Source: CAZTLI01 sp964614375
GTDB taxonomy: Bacteria; Chloroflexota; Anaerolineae; Aggregatilineales; Phototrophicaceae
Reading direction: 5' to 3'
Assembly: GCA_964614375.1 (NCBI GenBank)
Contig: CAZTLI010000405.1
Location: forward strand, 1 to 5,099
Length of the DNA stretch: 5,099 bases
Shown here: one piece after another, positions 1-5,099 of the stretch
Position numbering within the stretch: the stretch's first letter is position 1
Layout: each line of letters begins with the position of its first letter
The notes under the pieces: generated by a model
What the model saw: the letters and a program-made list of their open reading frames with translations, nothing else
Database searches by the model: none
What the model was told of the DNA's origin: nothing
Position numbers and translations under genes: made by a program

Positions 1-1556
1 GGTGAGTTGCCCAATTCCGGCAAGTCGATCACATCGGCTTCTTCTGAACAGCCATTGTGCTGTACCCAGAAGCCCATGACGCTCAAAATGGGGTATGAGG
101 TGTAAACACGCTGTCCAGAGACTGTCTCCAGAATACCATCCCACAGCACGTTATTGTCCGCCGTGCCGTGCATGATGAGCATCGGGACAGGGACATCATG
201 GAAGCACATCTGCTCCATGCCATAAAATCCCGACCCCGCAACATCAGCATAGGCCGCAAACAGAGACGGCGCTTCACATGCCAGACGATGCACCATAAAT
301 CCACCATTGGACATGCCCGTGACATACAACCTGCTGCGGTCAATATTGACATCAAGCGCCGTATCGTCGATTAACGTCGAAATAAAGGCCACGTCGTCGG
401 GTTCGGTACGGGGGCTGAAACCGCGCGTATAGTTCCAACCAAAATCACCGATGACACTGCCCTCATAATTGAGTCCGTCAGGATACACCAAAATAAACCC
501 TTCACGCTCTGCAATCGGATTATACTCAGACAGCGAGGCCATACTCACACCCGTCCCATAGCGCCCATGTAAGCCCATCACCAGGGGCGTCGGCGTTTCC
601 GGGTTGTAGGATGATGGTACATACATCACCCAAGTACGCGGCGCTTCGGTATACGATGCGACCTGTGGTGTGCTCCAACTGTCATCTCCCACAAAATAAT
701 TGACAATAATTGTCGCCGCATCTACGCCGAACGTATTGAGCACATAATCACCGGTGCGAGGCCAACTGCTGCCGCCGATCACGCTGTAATGGGCGACTGT
801 CGTATCATCATTGCAACCACGCGCGATTCGGGCATTCTCATTGAGCACTTCAACCACATCACACTGCCCCCGCTGCAACCAGACGGACAGCGTATCATCG
901 ACGCCGAGGATCAGAGGACGATCACCCCCAAATGGCGAACGATAAAAGTGGGTATCGGTGCTATAAAACCATTCGTTTGTCCCATGTATCAGCAAAAAAT
1001 TGGTAGAAACGTCCGTCTCTTGCGGACAAGCGCCACGATGTCGTCCCCACATCAGCGCGCCAGTGACAGCGATACCGGCAAATCTATCCGGCACTTCACA
1101 CGCCAACCGCAGCGCCATCAATCCACCATTACCCCATCCCGCCACATACACCTGAGTGGCATCGACATTAAAATTGTCAATCATATAACTCACAAGCGCG
1201 TCCAAAAAGCCGATGTCGTCCGGTGCATCCGTATTGGTCGCATCTTCACCCCATGTTAGCCCATTAGCTGTCGGATAGACGGTGACAAAGCCGTAGGCAT
1301 CGGCGGCATCATCCAACCCGGTCATAAGCTGCATCGCCCGCCCCGATGATGCAGACGGATGCAAACCAATCAGCAGCGGTCGTGGGCTGTCAAATCCATC
1401 GGGCGGTGTATGCACGACAAACCAGCGTTCGACACCCGCAAATTCCAATGTATGCACATCGTCCGGGCGTGTCCCTTCATCCTGTGCAGCGGCGCTTCCA
1501 CCGACACACAATAGGGCGCCCATTCCCACACCAAGAATCAGTCGTAAATAGCGCAT
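1..1556 (-). CDS. Secreted twin-domain PHB-depolymerase/feruloyl-esterase-like protein (3' end cut by window edge)
   Basis: An open frame of 518 codons runs uninterrupted off the left edge. By alignment with the paralog at 1682-3454, about 67 C-terminal residues are missing. Residues 1-24 form a signal peptide (MRYLRLILGV start, hydrophobic core, SAAA|Q cleavage site), so the product is probably exported. Two alpha/beta-hydrolase domains of the CE1/LpqC/PHB-depolymerase type follow. Domain 1 (about 35-291) has GWGNGG (140-145), with Gly142 where the Ser nucleophile belongs, HP (66-67) instead of HG, HGTNE (191-195), and Ser263 at the His position, so it is probably non-catalytic. Domain 2 (about 305 onward) has HG (330-331), GMSNGG with Ser416, and HGTAD with Asp467; its catalytic His would lie outside the window. 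Cysteines 153, 177, 232, 248 and 427, 451, 503 match the paralog. The ATG at 1556 is fixed by an in-frame TAG two codons upstream and a GGAG site. Likely substrate is an ester of a polymer or glycan, not determinable here. Confidence 0.9.
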   Translation of the reverse strand, partial: MRYLRLILGVGMGALLCVGGSAAAQDEGTRPDDVHTLEFAGVERWFVVHTPPDGFDSPRPLLIGLHPSASSGRAMQLMTGLDDAADAYGFVTVYPTANGLTWGEDATNTDAPDDIGFLDALVSYMIDNFNVDATQVYVAGWGNGGLMALRLACEVPDRFAGIAVTGALMWGRHRGACPQETDVSTNFLLIHGTNEWFYSTDTHFYRSPFGGDRPLILGVDDTLSVWLQRGQCDVVEVLNENARIARGCNDDTTVAHYSVIGGSSWPRTGDYVLNTFGVDAATIIVNYFVGDDSWSTPQVASYTEAPRTWVMYVPSSYNPETPTPLVMGLHGRYGTGVSMASLSEYNPIAEREGFILVYPDGLNYEGSVIGDFGWNYTRGFSPRTEPDDVAFISTLIDDTALDVNIDRSRLYVTGMSNGGFMVHRLACEAPSLFAAYADVAGSGFYGMEQMCFHDVPVPMLIMHGTADNNVLWDGILETVSGQRVYTSYPILSVMGFWVQHNGCSEEADVIDLPELGNS

Positions 1557-1565
1557 ATTCTAAAA

Positions 1566-1569
1566 CTCC
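1566..1569 (-). promoter_or_regulatory. Ribosome binding site (GGAG) of the downstream esterase gene
   Basis: GGAG on the minus strand stands 9 nt before the ATG at 1556. It begins only 8 nt after the T-run of the terminator at 1578-1609. Any ribosome loading here therefore depends on transcripts that pass the terminator or begin very close to it. Confidence 0.6.
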
Positions 1570-1577
1570 ATCATCCC

Positions 1578-1609
1578 AAAGAAAAAGCGGCACACATCCG
1601 CACCGCTTT
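1578..1609 (-). terminator. Rho-independent terminator between the two esterase genes
   Basis: Read on the minus strand, AAAGCGG (1609-1603) pairs perfectly with CCGCTTT (1590-1584). The stem extends inward by U-G, G-U and C-G pairs to 10 bp, with the 6-nt loop GGATGT. The 3' arm runs into TTTTTCTTT (1586-1578), a classical U-rich tail. It starts 72 nt after the stop codon of the 1682-3454 gene and ends 21 nt before the ATG of the next gene. It can act as the end of the first transcript, or as an attenuator in the leader of the second gene. I see no good promoter between the two genes. Confidence 0.85.
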
Positions 1610-1681
1610 AACATAATCCCAATATGTGAGTGTTTGCTTAACTTCGTCTGAGTGCTTGATGCCAATTGATTATGGGCGCAA

Positions 1682-3454
1682 TCAAAAGCTCTGACTGATC
1701 GGAAATTGCGAGAAAAATTCCCAAATCGCTTCACCTGCATTAAAGTCCATATTGGTCGCCCCAAGCGCATCGAAGCCCCAGTTCACACCGGGCCAGGTAT
1801 GCCCACCGCCTAATACCGCATACACCCGCAGCGCCGTATTCCGCGCGCAGCCTGTCGCTTCGACCAAACGTACTGATGTGCCCGGTGAATTGCCCAATAT
1901 TGGCAAATCTTCGGTGCGAATGTCTTCGCCACAGTCATTATGCGCCAGCCAGAAATTAAGCGTATCGTTCATCGGCAGGACGGTATACACTTCGCGACCA
2001 TCATCCCGAAAGGTCAAGCCATCCCATGGATTGACAGTATCCGCCGTGCCATGAATCATCAGCAGGGCGACAGGCGGTTGCCCGGCACAGACGATGTACA
2101 TTTGCTCAAAACCGGGCGACATCACGGTTGCAAAAGCGGTGAATGCCAGCGGCGCTTCACAGGCCAACCGCTGCACCATGAAGCCACCGTTTGAAAACCC
2201 GGTCACATAGATACGCTCGGTATCAATCGCTAAATCAATGCCCAAATCGTCAATCAGCGTCGTCAGGAATTCAACATCATCGGGATAGGTTGGATAGCCT
2301 GCAATCCGCCGACCATAATTCCAACCACCGTCGAGACCATCGGGATAGACGACGATAAAACCGTGTTCGGCAGCGATCTGGCTCATTTGCGTCAGTTCAG
2401 CAGCCGTCTCACCCTGACTCGGCCTGCCATGCAGCACCATAACCAGCGGCGCTGCTTGTGTCGGGTCATAGGTTGGCGGGACATACACCGAATAACTGCG
2501 CGCCTGCCGAATTGCGGGTTGTGGCTGTGGCGTTTGCCAATCGTCCGCGCCCATAAAAAAGCTGATGACCATTGCCGATGTATCCAGCCCGAAATCATTC
2601 AGCGCATAATCGCCGGGTCGATACCAATTGTAGCCGCCATTGACCACGCCATAATAAGCCGTTGTCGTACCGCCTTCGCAATTGCTGTATATAAGCAGAT
2701 TCACGGTTTCCAGAGTCGGTTCATCGGCACAACCATTACGGTCTGTCCAGACAGCAAGCGTGTCGTCTCTGCCGAGGATGATATACTGCCCGCCGCTGAC
2801 TGCCGGAATATAACCGCGCGTTTCTGTCCAGTAGAAGTAATCGTCCTGACCGTGCATGATGAACAGATTGATTGGCGCAGTCGGTTCATCGGCACAAAAG
2901 TCGCGATGATAGTCCCACATCAAGGGGCCAACCACAGCGACACCTGCAAATAGCTCCGGCATGACACACGCGGCACGATAGGCCATCAAACCCCCGTTGG
3001 CCTGCCCGACAAGAAAAATCCGGTCAGCGTCGATCATGTAGTCTGTCGATAGGGTTTCAATGAGCACACGGATGAAATCGACATCATTGGCGGTTTCGCC
3101 ATCTGCTGCGGGATTAACCGTATCTATTCCTTCTGCCCATGTCGATTGCACGGTATCAGGATAGACCACGATGAAGTTGTGTTCGTCTGCAACCTCATTC
3201 AGACCTGTGAGGATAGCCATCGCCGTACTGGATGACCCGGCGGGATGAAGCGCAATGACCAGCGGCACAGGTTCATCTGAAACGTAAGACGCTGGCACAT
3301 GCAGAAGGTAGGTTCGTTCCAGTCCGTCATGTGCCAGCGTCTGCATTCCCGGTTGCAACTCGTTTTCGCCTTGAGCTGCGCTGCCACCCATTGGCGCGAC
3401 CAATACACCTAACAATACTCCGAATACCAGTAAAACGCGCCCCGGTTTTTGCAT
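1682..3454 (-). CDS. Secreted twin-domain PHB-depolymerase/feruloyl-esterase-like protein (complete, 590 aa)
   Basis: This is a complete exported paralog of the gene at 1-1556. Residues 1-27 form a signal peptide (MQKPGRVLLV start, hydrophobic core, SAA|Q site). Domain 1 (about 38-303) is an alpha/beta-hydrolase fold with a broken active site: GQANGG (150-155) has Ala152 in place of the Ser nucleophile, HP (70-71) replaces HG, and Tyr275 sits where the His should be; Asp205 remains. Domain 2 (about 315-590) is intact, with HG (342-343), GFSNGG with Ser421, HGTAD with Asp472 and GGGHTWPG with His552, as in CE1/LpqC/PHB-depolymerase-family esterases. Both domains keep four cysteines (163, 187, 242, 259 and 432, 456, 508, 536), probably as disulfides. 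At 590 aa it is about twice a single-domain family member. The expected reaction is hydrolysis of an extracellular ester (polyhydroxyalkanoate, feruloyl or acetyl-glycan); the sequence does not say which. I chose the ATG at 3454 over the GTG at 3463 because AGGTG lies 6 nt before the ATG. Confidence 0.92.
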   Translation of the reverse strand: MQKPGRVLLVFGVLLGVLVAPMGGSAAQGENELQPGMQTLAHDGLERTYLLHVPASYVSDEPVPLVIALHPAGSSSTAMAILTGLNEVADEHNFIVVYPDTVQSTWAEGIDTVNPAADGETANDVDFIRVLIETLSTDYMIDADRIFLVGQANGGLMAYRAACVMPELFAGVAVVGPLMWDYHRDFCADEPTAPINLFIMHGQDDYFYWTETRGYIPAVSGGQYIILGRDDTLAVWTDRNGCADEPTLETVNLLIYSNCEGGTTTAYYGVVNGGYNWYRPGDYALNDFGLDTSAMVISFFMGADDWQTPQPQPAIRQARSYSVYVPPTYDPTQAAPLVMVLHGRPSQGETAAELTQMSQIAAEHGFIVVYPDGLDGGWNYGRRIAGYPTYPDDVEFLTTLIDDLGIDLAIDTERIYVTGFSNGGFMVQRLACEAPLAFTAFATVMSPGFEQMYIVCAGQPPVALLMIHGTADTVNPWDGLTFRDDGREVYTVLPMNDTLNFWLAHNDCGEDIRTEDLPILGNSPGTSVRLVEATGCARNTALRVYAVLGGGHTWPGVNWGFDALGATNMDFNAGEAIWEFFSQFPISQSF

Positions 3455-3460
3455 ACAATA

Positions 3461-3465
3461 CACCT
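3461..3465 (-). promoter_or_regulatory. Ribosome binding site (AGGTG) deciding the start of the 590-aa esterase
   Basis: AGGTG on the minus strand is followed by a 6-nt spacer and ATG at 3454. The alternative GTG start at 3463-3461 is part of this same site and would leave no binding site upstream. The longer reading would add only MYC in front of a normal signal peptide. An in-frame TAG lies three codons before the GTG. Confidence 0.6.
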
Positions 3466-3504
3466 GTCTCTAGTGGCTCGTTCGTCCAACCGGTGGCTGG
3501 ACTC

Positions 3505-3533
3505 AGCATAGAATAGTACCAGTCTACTCACAA
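3505..3533 (-). promoter_or_regulatory. Candidate sigma70-type promoter for the esterase genes
   Basis: On the minus strand TTGTGA (3533-3528; 4 of 6 to TTGACA) is separated by exactly 17 nt from TATGCT (3510-3505; 4 of 6 to TATAAT). Transcription would start near 3498, leaving a leader of about 45 nt before the ATG at 3454. It is the best spaced pair I found upstream of the gene, but both boxes are imperfect, and a competing TACTAT lies inside the spacer. Confidence 0.35.
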
Positions 3534-3548
3534 CCACCGATTTCATCA

Positions 3549-3562
3549 GGCGCTATAGTGCC
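3549..3562. promoter_or_regulatory. 14-bp near-palindrome in the divergent promoter region (possible operator)
   Basis: GGCGCTATAGTGCC is a 14-bp inverted repeat with no spacer and a single mismatched pair (G at position 4 against T at position 11). It lies upstream of both candidate promoters, between the esterase and acyltransferase genes. A dimeric regulator could bind here, but no regulator gene is in the window and the dyad could be chance. Confidence 0.25.
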
Positions 3563-3594
3563 AATTCTCACCGTGTATTCATGAAGCAGCGGTC

Positions 3595-3623
3595 TTGTCC
3601 AGCCTGTATAGTGATGCTACTAT
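3595..3623 (+). promoter_or_regulatory. Candidate sigma70-type promoter for the acyltransferase gene, with overlapping dyad
   Basis: TTGTCC (3595-3600; 4 of 6 to consensus) and TACTAT (3618-3623) are exactly 17 nt apart. Transcription would start near 3630, giving a leader of about 20 nt before the ATG at 3650, which just contains the ribosome binding site. The -10 box overlaps two small inverted repeats, ATAGT/ACTAT (3608-3612 and 3619-3623) and GTGAT/ATCAC (3611-3615 and 3622-3626), so a repressor could act here. If this promoter is right, translation cannot begin at the upstream in-frame ATG at 3581. Confidence 0.4.
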
Positions 3624-3640
3624 CACCCGATACACACATA

Positions 3641-3649
3641 GAGGTGATC
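3641..3649 (+). promoter_or_regulatory. Strong ribosome binding site (GAGGTGATC) deciding the acyltransferase start
   Basis: GAGGTGATC matches nine consecutive bases of the complement of the conserved bacterial 16S rRNA 3' end and abuts the ATG at 3650. This fixes the start 23 codons downstream of the longest possible reading, which begins at 3581. Confidence 0.75.
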
Positions 3650-4858
3650 ATGACCGAACAGCCCAAACGCGAAATCGACGCGCTAACATCGCTGCGAATG
3701 GTGGCGGCGCTGCTGGTATTTCTGTTTCATTTTCAGAGTCTGGCGATTATCCGCGCGCATCCCGACGAAAATTACACGCTGCTAGAAAGTGTTGTGCTGG
3801 TCGGATTTATCGGCGTGACGATGTTTTTTGTGCTGTCCGGCTTTCTGATCACACTGCGGTATTATGACCGCTTTCGTGATGGGCAGGTCGATCTGTGGGA
3901 TTATGTCCGTAAACGTATCGCCCGCATCTGGCCGCTGTATTATGTGGTGCTGGCGCTGACCCTGGCGCTCAATCAACGCCCCCTCTTCTCACCAGAGACC
4001 ATCCCCAACTGGACAATCACACAGGGATTTTTCGCGGATTATGGCAACAGCGGTATTCCGACGGCATGGTCATTGACTGTCGAGGAATTGTTTTATCTGG
4101 TCGCGCCGCTAATCTATCTCGTCACACACTCTATTTTGCAGCGACGCCGGGTGGCGAAAATACCGCGCCTCGTGAGCATTGCTGTGATTCTGGTCGGTTG
4201 GGCGGTCGGCCTGTATATCGTCGGGCGGATTATTGTCAGCCTCGCCTTTCGCAGCGGTATCGCGGACGCTTTCGGTGGTTTTATGGAAAATGCCGCGCAG
4301 ATGGAGACGATGACGCTGTTCGGGACGTTTTATGCGTTTGCGTTTGGCATTGGCGCGGCCTTTATCTATCGCTCCGGGCGGGTGACAGCCCTGTGGAATC
4401 GACCCAATGGTAAGTGGATTTCAGATGGCTTATCGGTTATCGCGCTGCTCGGCATTGGACTGAGTTGTCAGGGGATTGAGCGTAATTTAGGCAGCAGCTA
4501 CTACACCGCGTATGCCTACTATCACGGTGTGGCGGCGGCAACGGCATTGTGGATTATCGCCCTCACCTGCCCGGACGCCTTCATCGCACGCTTCATGAGC
4601 TGGCGGCCTTTTGTCTATCTTGGGCGCGCCTCTTACGCACTCTACCTGATTCAATTGACGCCTGTGGGGGTGTTTCCGTTTATGTGGCTGGATAGCAGCA
4701 GTGTGTTGTATGTGCCGCTGCTGTATCTGGGGATGAATGGCATCAGCGCCATTCTATATGAAATGGTGGAAAAACCGATGCGCCGCGTCGTTTTGCACTA
4801 TACAGACCGTACCCCACGCGCCGAACCGCAAATCGCCACCCAACCCGGTTCGGATTGA
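3650..4858 (+). CDS. Acyltransferase family 3 membrane protein (OafA/YrhL-like), 402 aa
   Basis: This is an integral membrane O-acyltransferase of family 3 (AT3), which uses a cytoplasmic acyl donor to O-acylate (often O-acetylate) a glycan such as exopolysaccharide, lipopolysaccharide-like glycan, peptidoglycan or a glycolipid. Family signatures appear in order: SLRMVAALLVFLFHF (14-28), with Arg16 and His27 in the conserved Arg-His arrangement; MFFVLSGFLITLRY (58-71); RKRIARIWPLYY (87-98); TAWSLTVEELFYL (138-150); YLGRASYALYLIQ (323-335); and LYEMVEKPMRR (369-379). About ten hydrophobic segments are visible, as usual for AT3. The protein ends soon after the VEKP motif with a short polar tail, so there is no fused SGNH domain. 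The start at 3650 follows a near-perfect ribosome binding site. It is transcribed divergently from the esterases and ends 16 nt from the convergent mazF-like gene. The acceptor cannot be named from sequence. Confidence 0.93.
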   Translation: MTEQPKREIDALTSLRMVAALLVFLFHFQSLAIIRAHPDENYTLLESVVLVGFIGVTMFFVLSGFLITLRYYDRFRDGQVDLWDYVRKRIARIWPLYYVVLALTLALNQRPLFSPETIPNWTITQGFFADYGNSGIPTAWSLTVEELFYLVAPLIYLVTHSILQRRRVAKIPRLVSIAVILVGWAVGLYIVGRIIVSLAFRSGIADAFGGFMENAAQMETMTLFGTFYAFAFGIGAAFIYRSGRVTALWNRPNGKWISDGLSVIALLGIGLSCQGIERNLGSSYYTAYAYYHGVAAATALWIIALTCPDAFIARFMSWRPFVYLGRASYALYLIQLTPVGVFPFMWLDSSSVLYVPLLYLGMNGISAILYEMVEKPMRRVVLHYTDRTPRAEPQIATQPGSD

Positions 4859-4874
4859 CTTGCGTTTAGCATTC

Positions 4875-5099
4875 TCACGAGAGCAGTGTCCGCAAACGAG
4901 CCAATACTGCCTCCATAACATCATCAGGTAATTGCGCTATGAATTCGGCGCGTCGTGCGTCCCAATCTAGACTCTTTACCTGGTCGGACAAAATTACGCC
5001 TGTTACTGGCAATTCATCAGGCAGCTTTACCTCAAATGGATAACCTTTTTCTTTGTTGGTAACAGGACAACAAATCATCAATCCGACTCTTTCATTATA
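4875..5099 (-). CDS. MazF/PemK-type endoribonuclease toxin, C-terminal part (5' end outside window)
   Basis: The frame is open to the right edge, so the visible 74 residues are the C-terminal two thirds of a protein usually about 110 aa long. The piece begins YNERVGLMICCPVTNKEKGY and matches the E. coli MazF region from YNNKTG through KGYPFEV, with seven identical residues at KGYPFEV (18-24). The following TGVILSDQVKSLDWDAR matches DGVALADQVKSIAWRAR. Thr14 in CPVT corresponds to the catalytic Thr of MazF; the catalytic Arg would lie outside the window. MazF-type toxins cut single-stranded RNA at short specific sequences and are held inactive by a DNA-binding antitoxin usually encoded just upstream, here beyond 5099. 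An apparent start inside the window (TTG at 5081 or ATG at 5078) is internal, because homology continues upstream of it to the edge. The gene runs convergently towards the acyltransferase with no terminator in the 16-nt gap. Confidence 0.85.
   Translation of the reverse strand, partial: YNERVGLMICCPVTNKEKGYPFEVKLPDELPVTGVILSDQVKSLDWDARRAEFIAQLPDDVMEAVLARLRTLLS

Noticed and set aside
789..1259. 156-aa open frame on the plus strand
   Set aside because: It is antisense to the left-hand esterase gene, whose frame, signal peptide and motifs are clear; the plus-strand product has no family features.
1506..1508. Cys17 in the signal peptide as a lipoprotein lipobox
   Set aside because: The preceding residues are Ala-Leu-Leu, with Leu at the -1 position, which does not fit a lipobox; a good signal peptidase I site (SAAA|Q) follows.
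1637..1665. TTGGCA (minus strand) as a -35 box for the left-hand esterase gene
   Set aside because: The -35 match is good, but 16 to 18 nt downstream there is only GTTAAG/TTAAGC, a poor -10, and the terminator would still lie between it and the gene.
2363..2953. 196-aa open frame on the plus strand
   Set aside because: It lies wholly antisense to the well-supported esterase gene, is rich in Arg, His and Ile in an unnatural pattern, and shows no recognisable motif or ribosome binding site.
3581..3649. Upstream in-frame ATG extending the acyltransferase by 23 residues
   Set aside because: It lies upstream of the candidate promoter and has no good binding site, while the ATG at 3650 abuts a near-perfect ribosome binding site and gives the usual short AT3 N-terminus.
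4859..4890. Possible terminator hairpin between the acyltransferase and the mazF-like gene
   Set aside because: The only inverted repeat (TCTC and GAGA around 4873-4882) is tiny, with a loop too short, and has no T-run on either strand.

Overview
This window carries four protein-coding genes, two of them cut by the window edges, and no RNA genes, CRISPR array, insertion sequence or long DNA repeat that I can see. Base composition is moderate (roughly half G+C). The genes are a secreted esterase pair, an OafA-type membrane acyltransferase and a MazF-type toxin, which fits an environmental bacterium. The style resembles Chloroflexota (Anaerolineae-like), but that is a weak inference from protein style alone, with no marker gene to support it.

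Region by region: positions 1-1556 and 1682-3454, both on the minus strand, encode two paralogous secreted proteins. Each is built from two successive PHB-depolymerase/feruloyl-esterase-like (CE1/LpqC-type) alpha/beta-hydrolase domains behind a signal peptide. The gene order of transcription is 3454->1682, then 1556->off the left edge. A strong intrinsic terminator hairpin lies between them, immediately before the ribosome binding site of the second gene. Positions 3455-3649 are a divergent intergenic region with one candidate sigma70-like promoter per strand and small dyads. Positions 3650-4858 on the plus strand encode an acyltransferase family 3 membrane protein. It is followed after 16 nt by a convergent, partial mazF-like gene (4875 to beyond 5099, minus strand) whose start and any antitoxin lie outside the window.

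The most interesting point is the twin-domain esterases. In both paralogs the C-terminal domain keeps the visible catalytic signature (G-x-S-N-G-G, the HGTAD Asp and, where visible, GGGHTWPG). The N-terminal domain has lost the nucleophile (Ser replaced by Ala in one and Gly in the other), the catalytic His and the oxyanion-type HG, yet retains all four family cysteines. They look like a catalytic domain fused to a conserved pseudo-esterase domain, a possible binding or regulatory module. A divergent pair of acyl-adding (AT3) and acyl-removing (esterase) functions is an attractive but unproven link between the two halves of the window.
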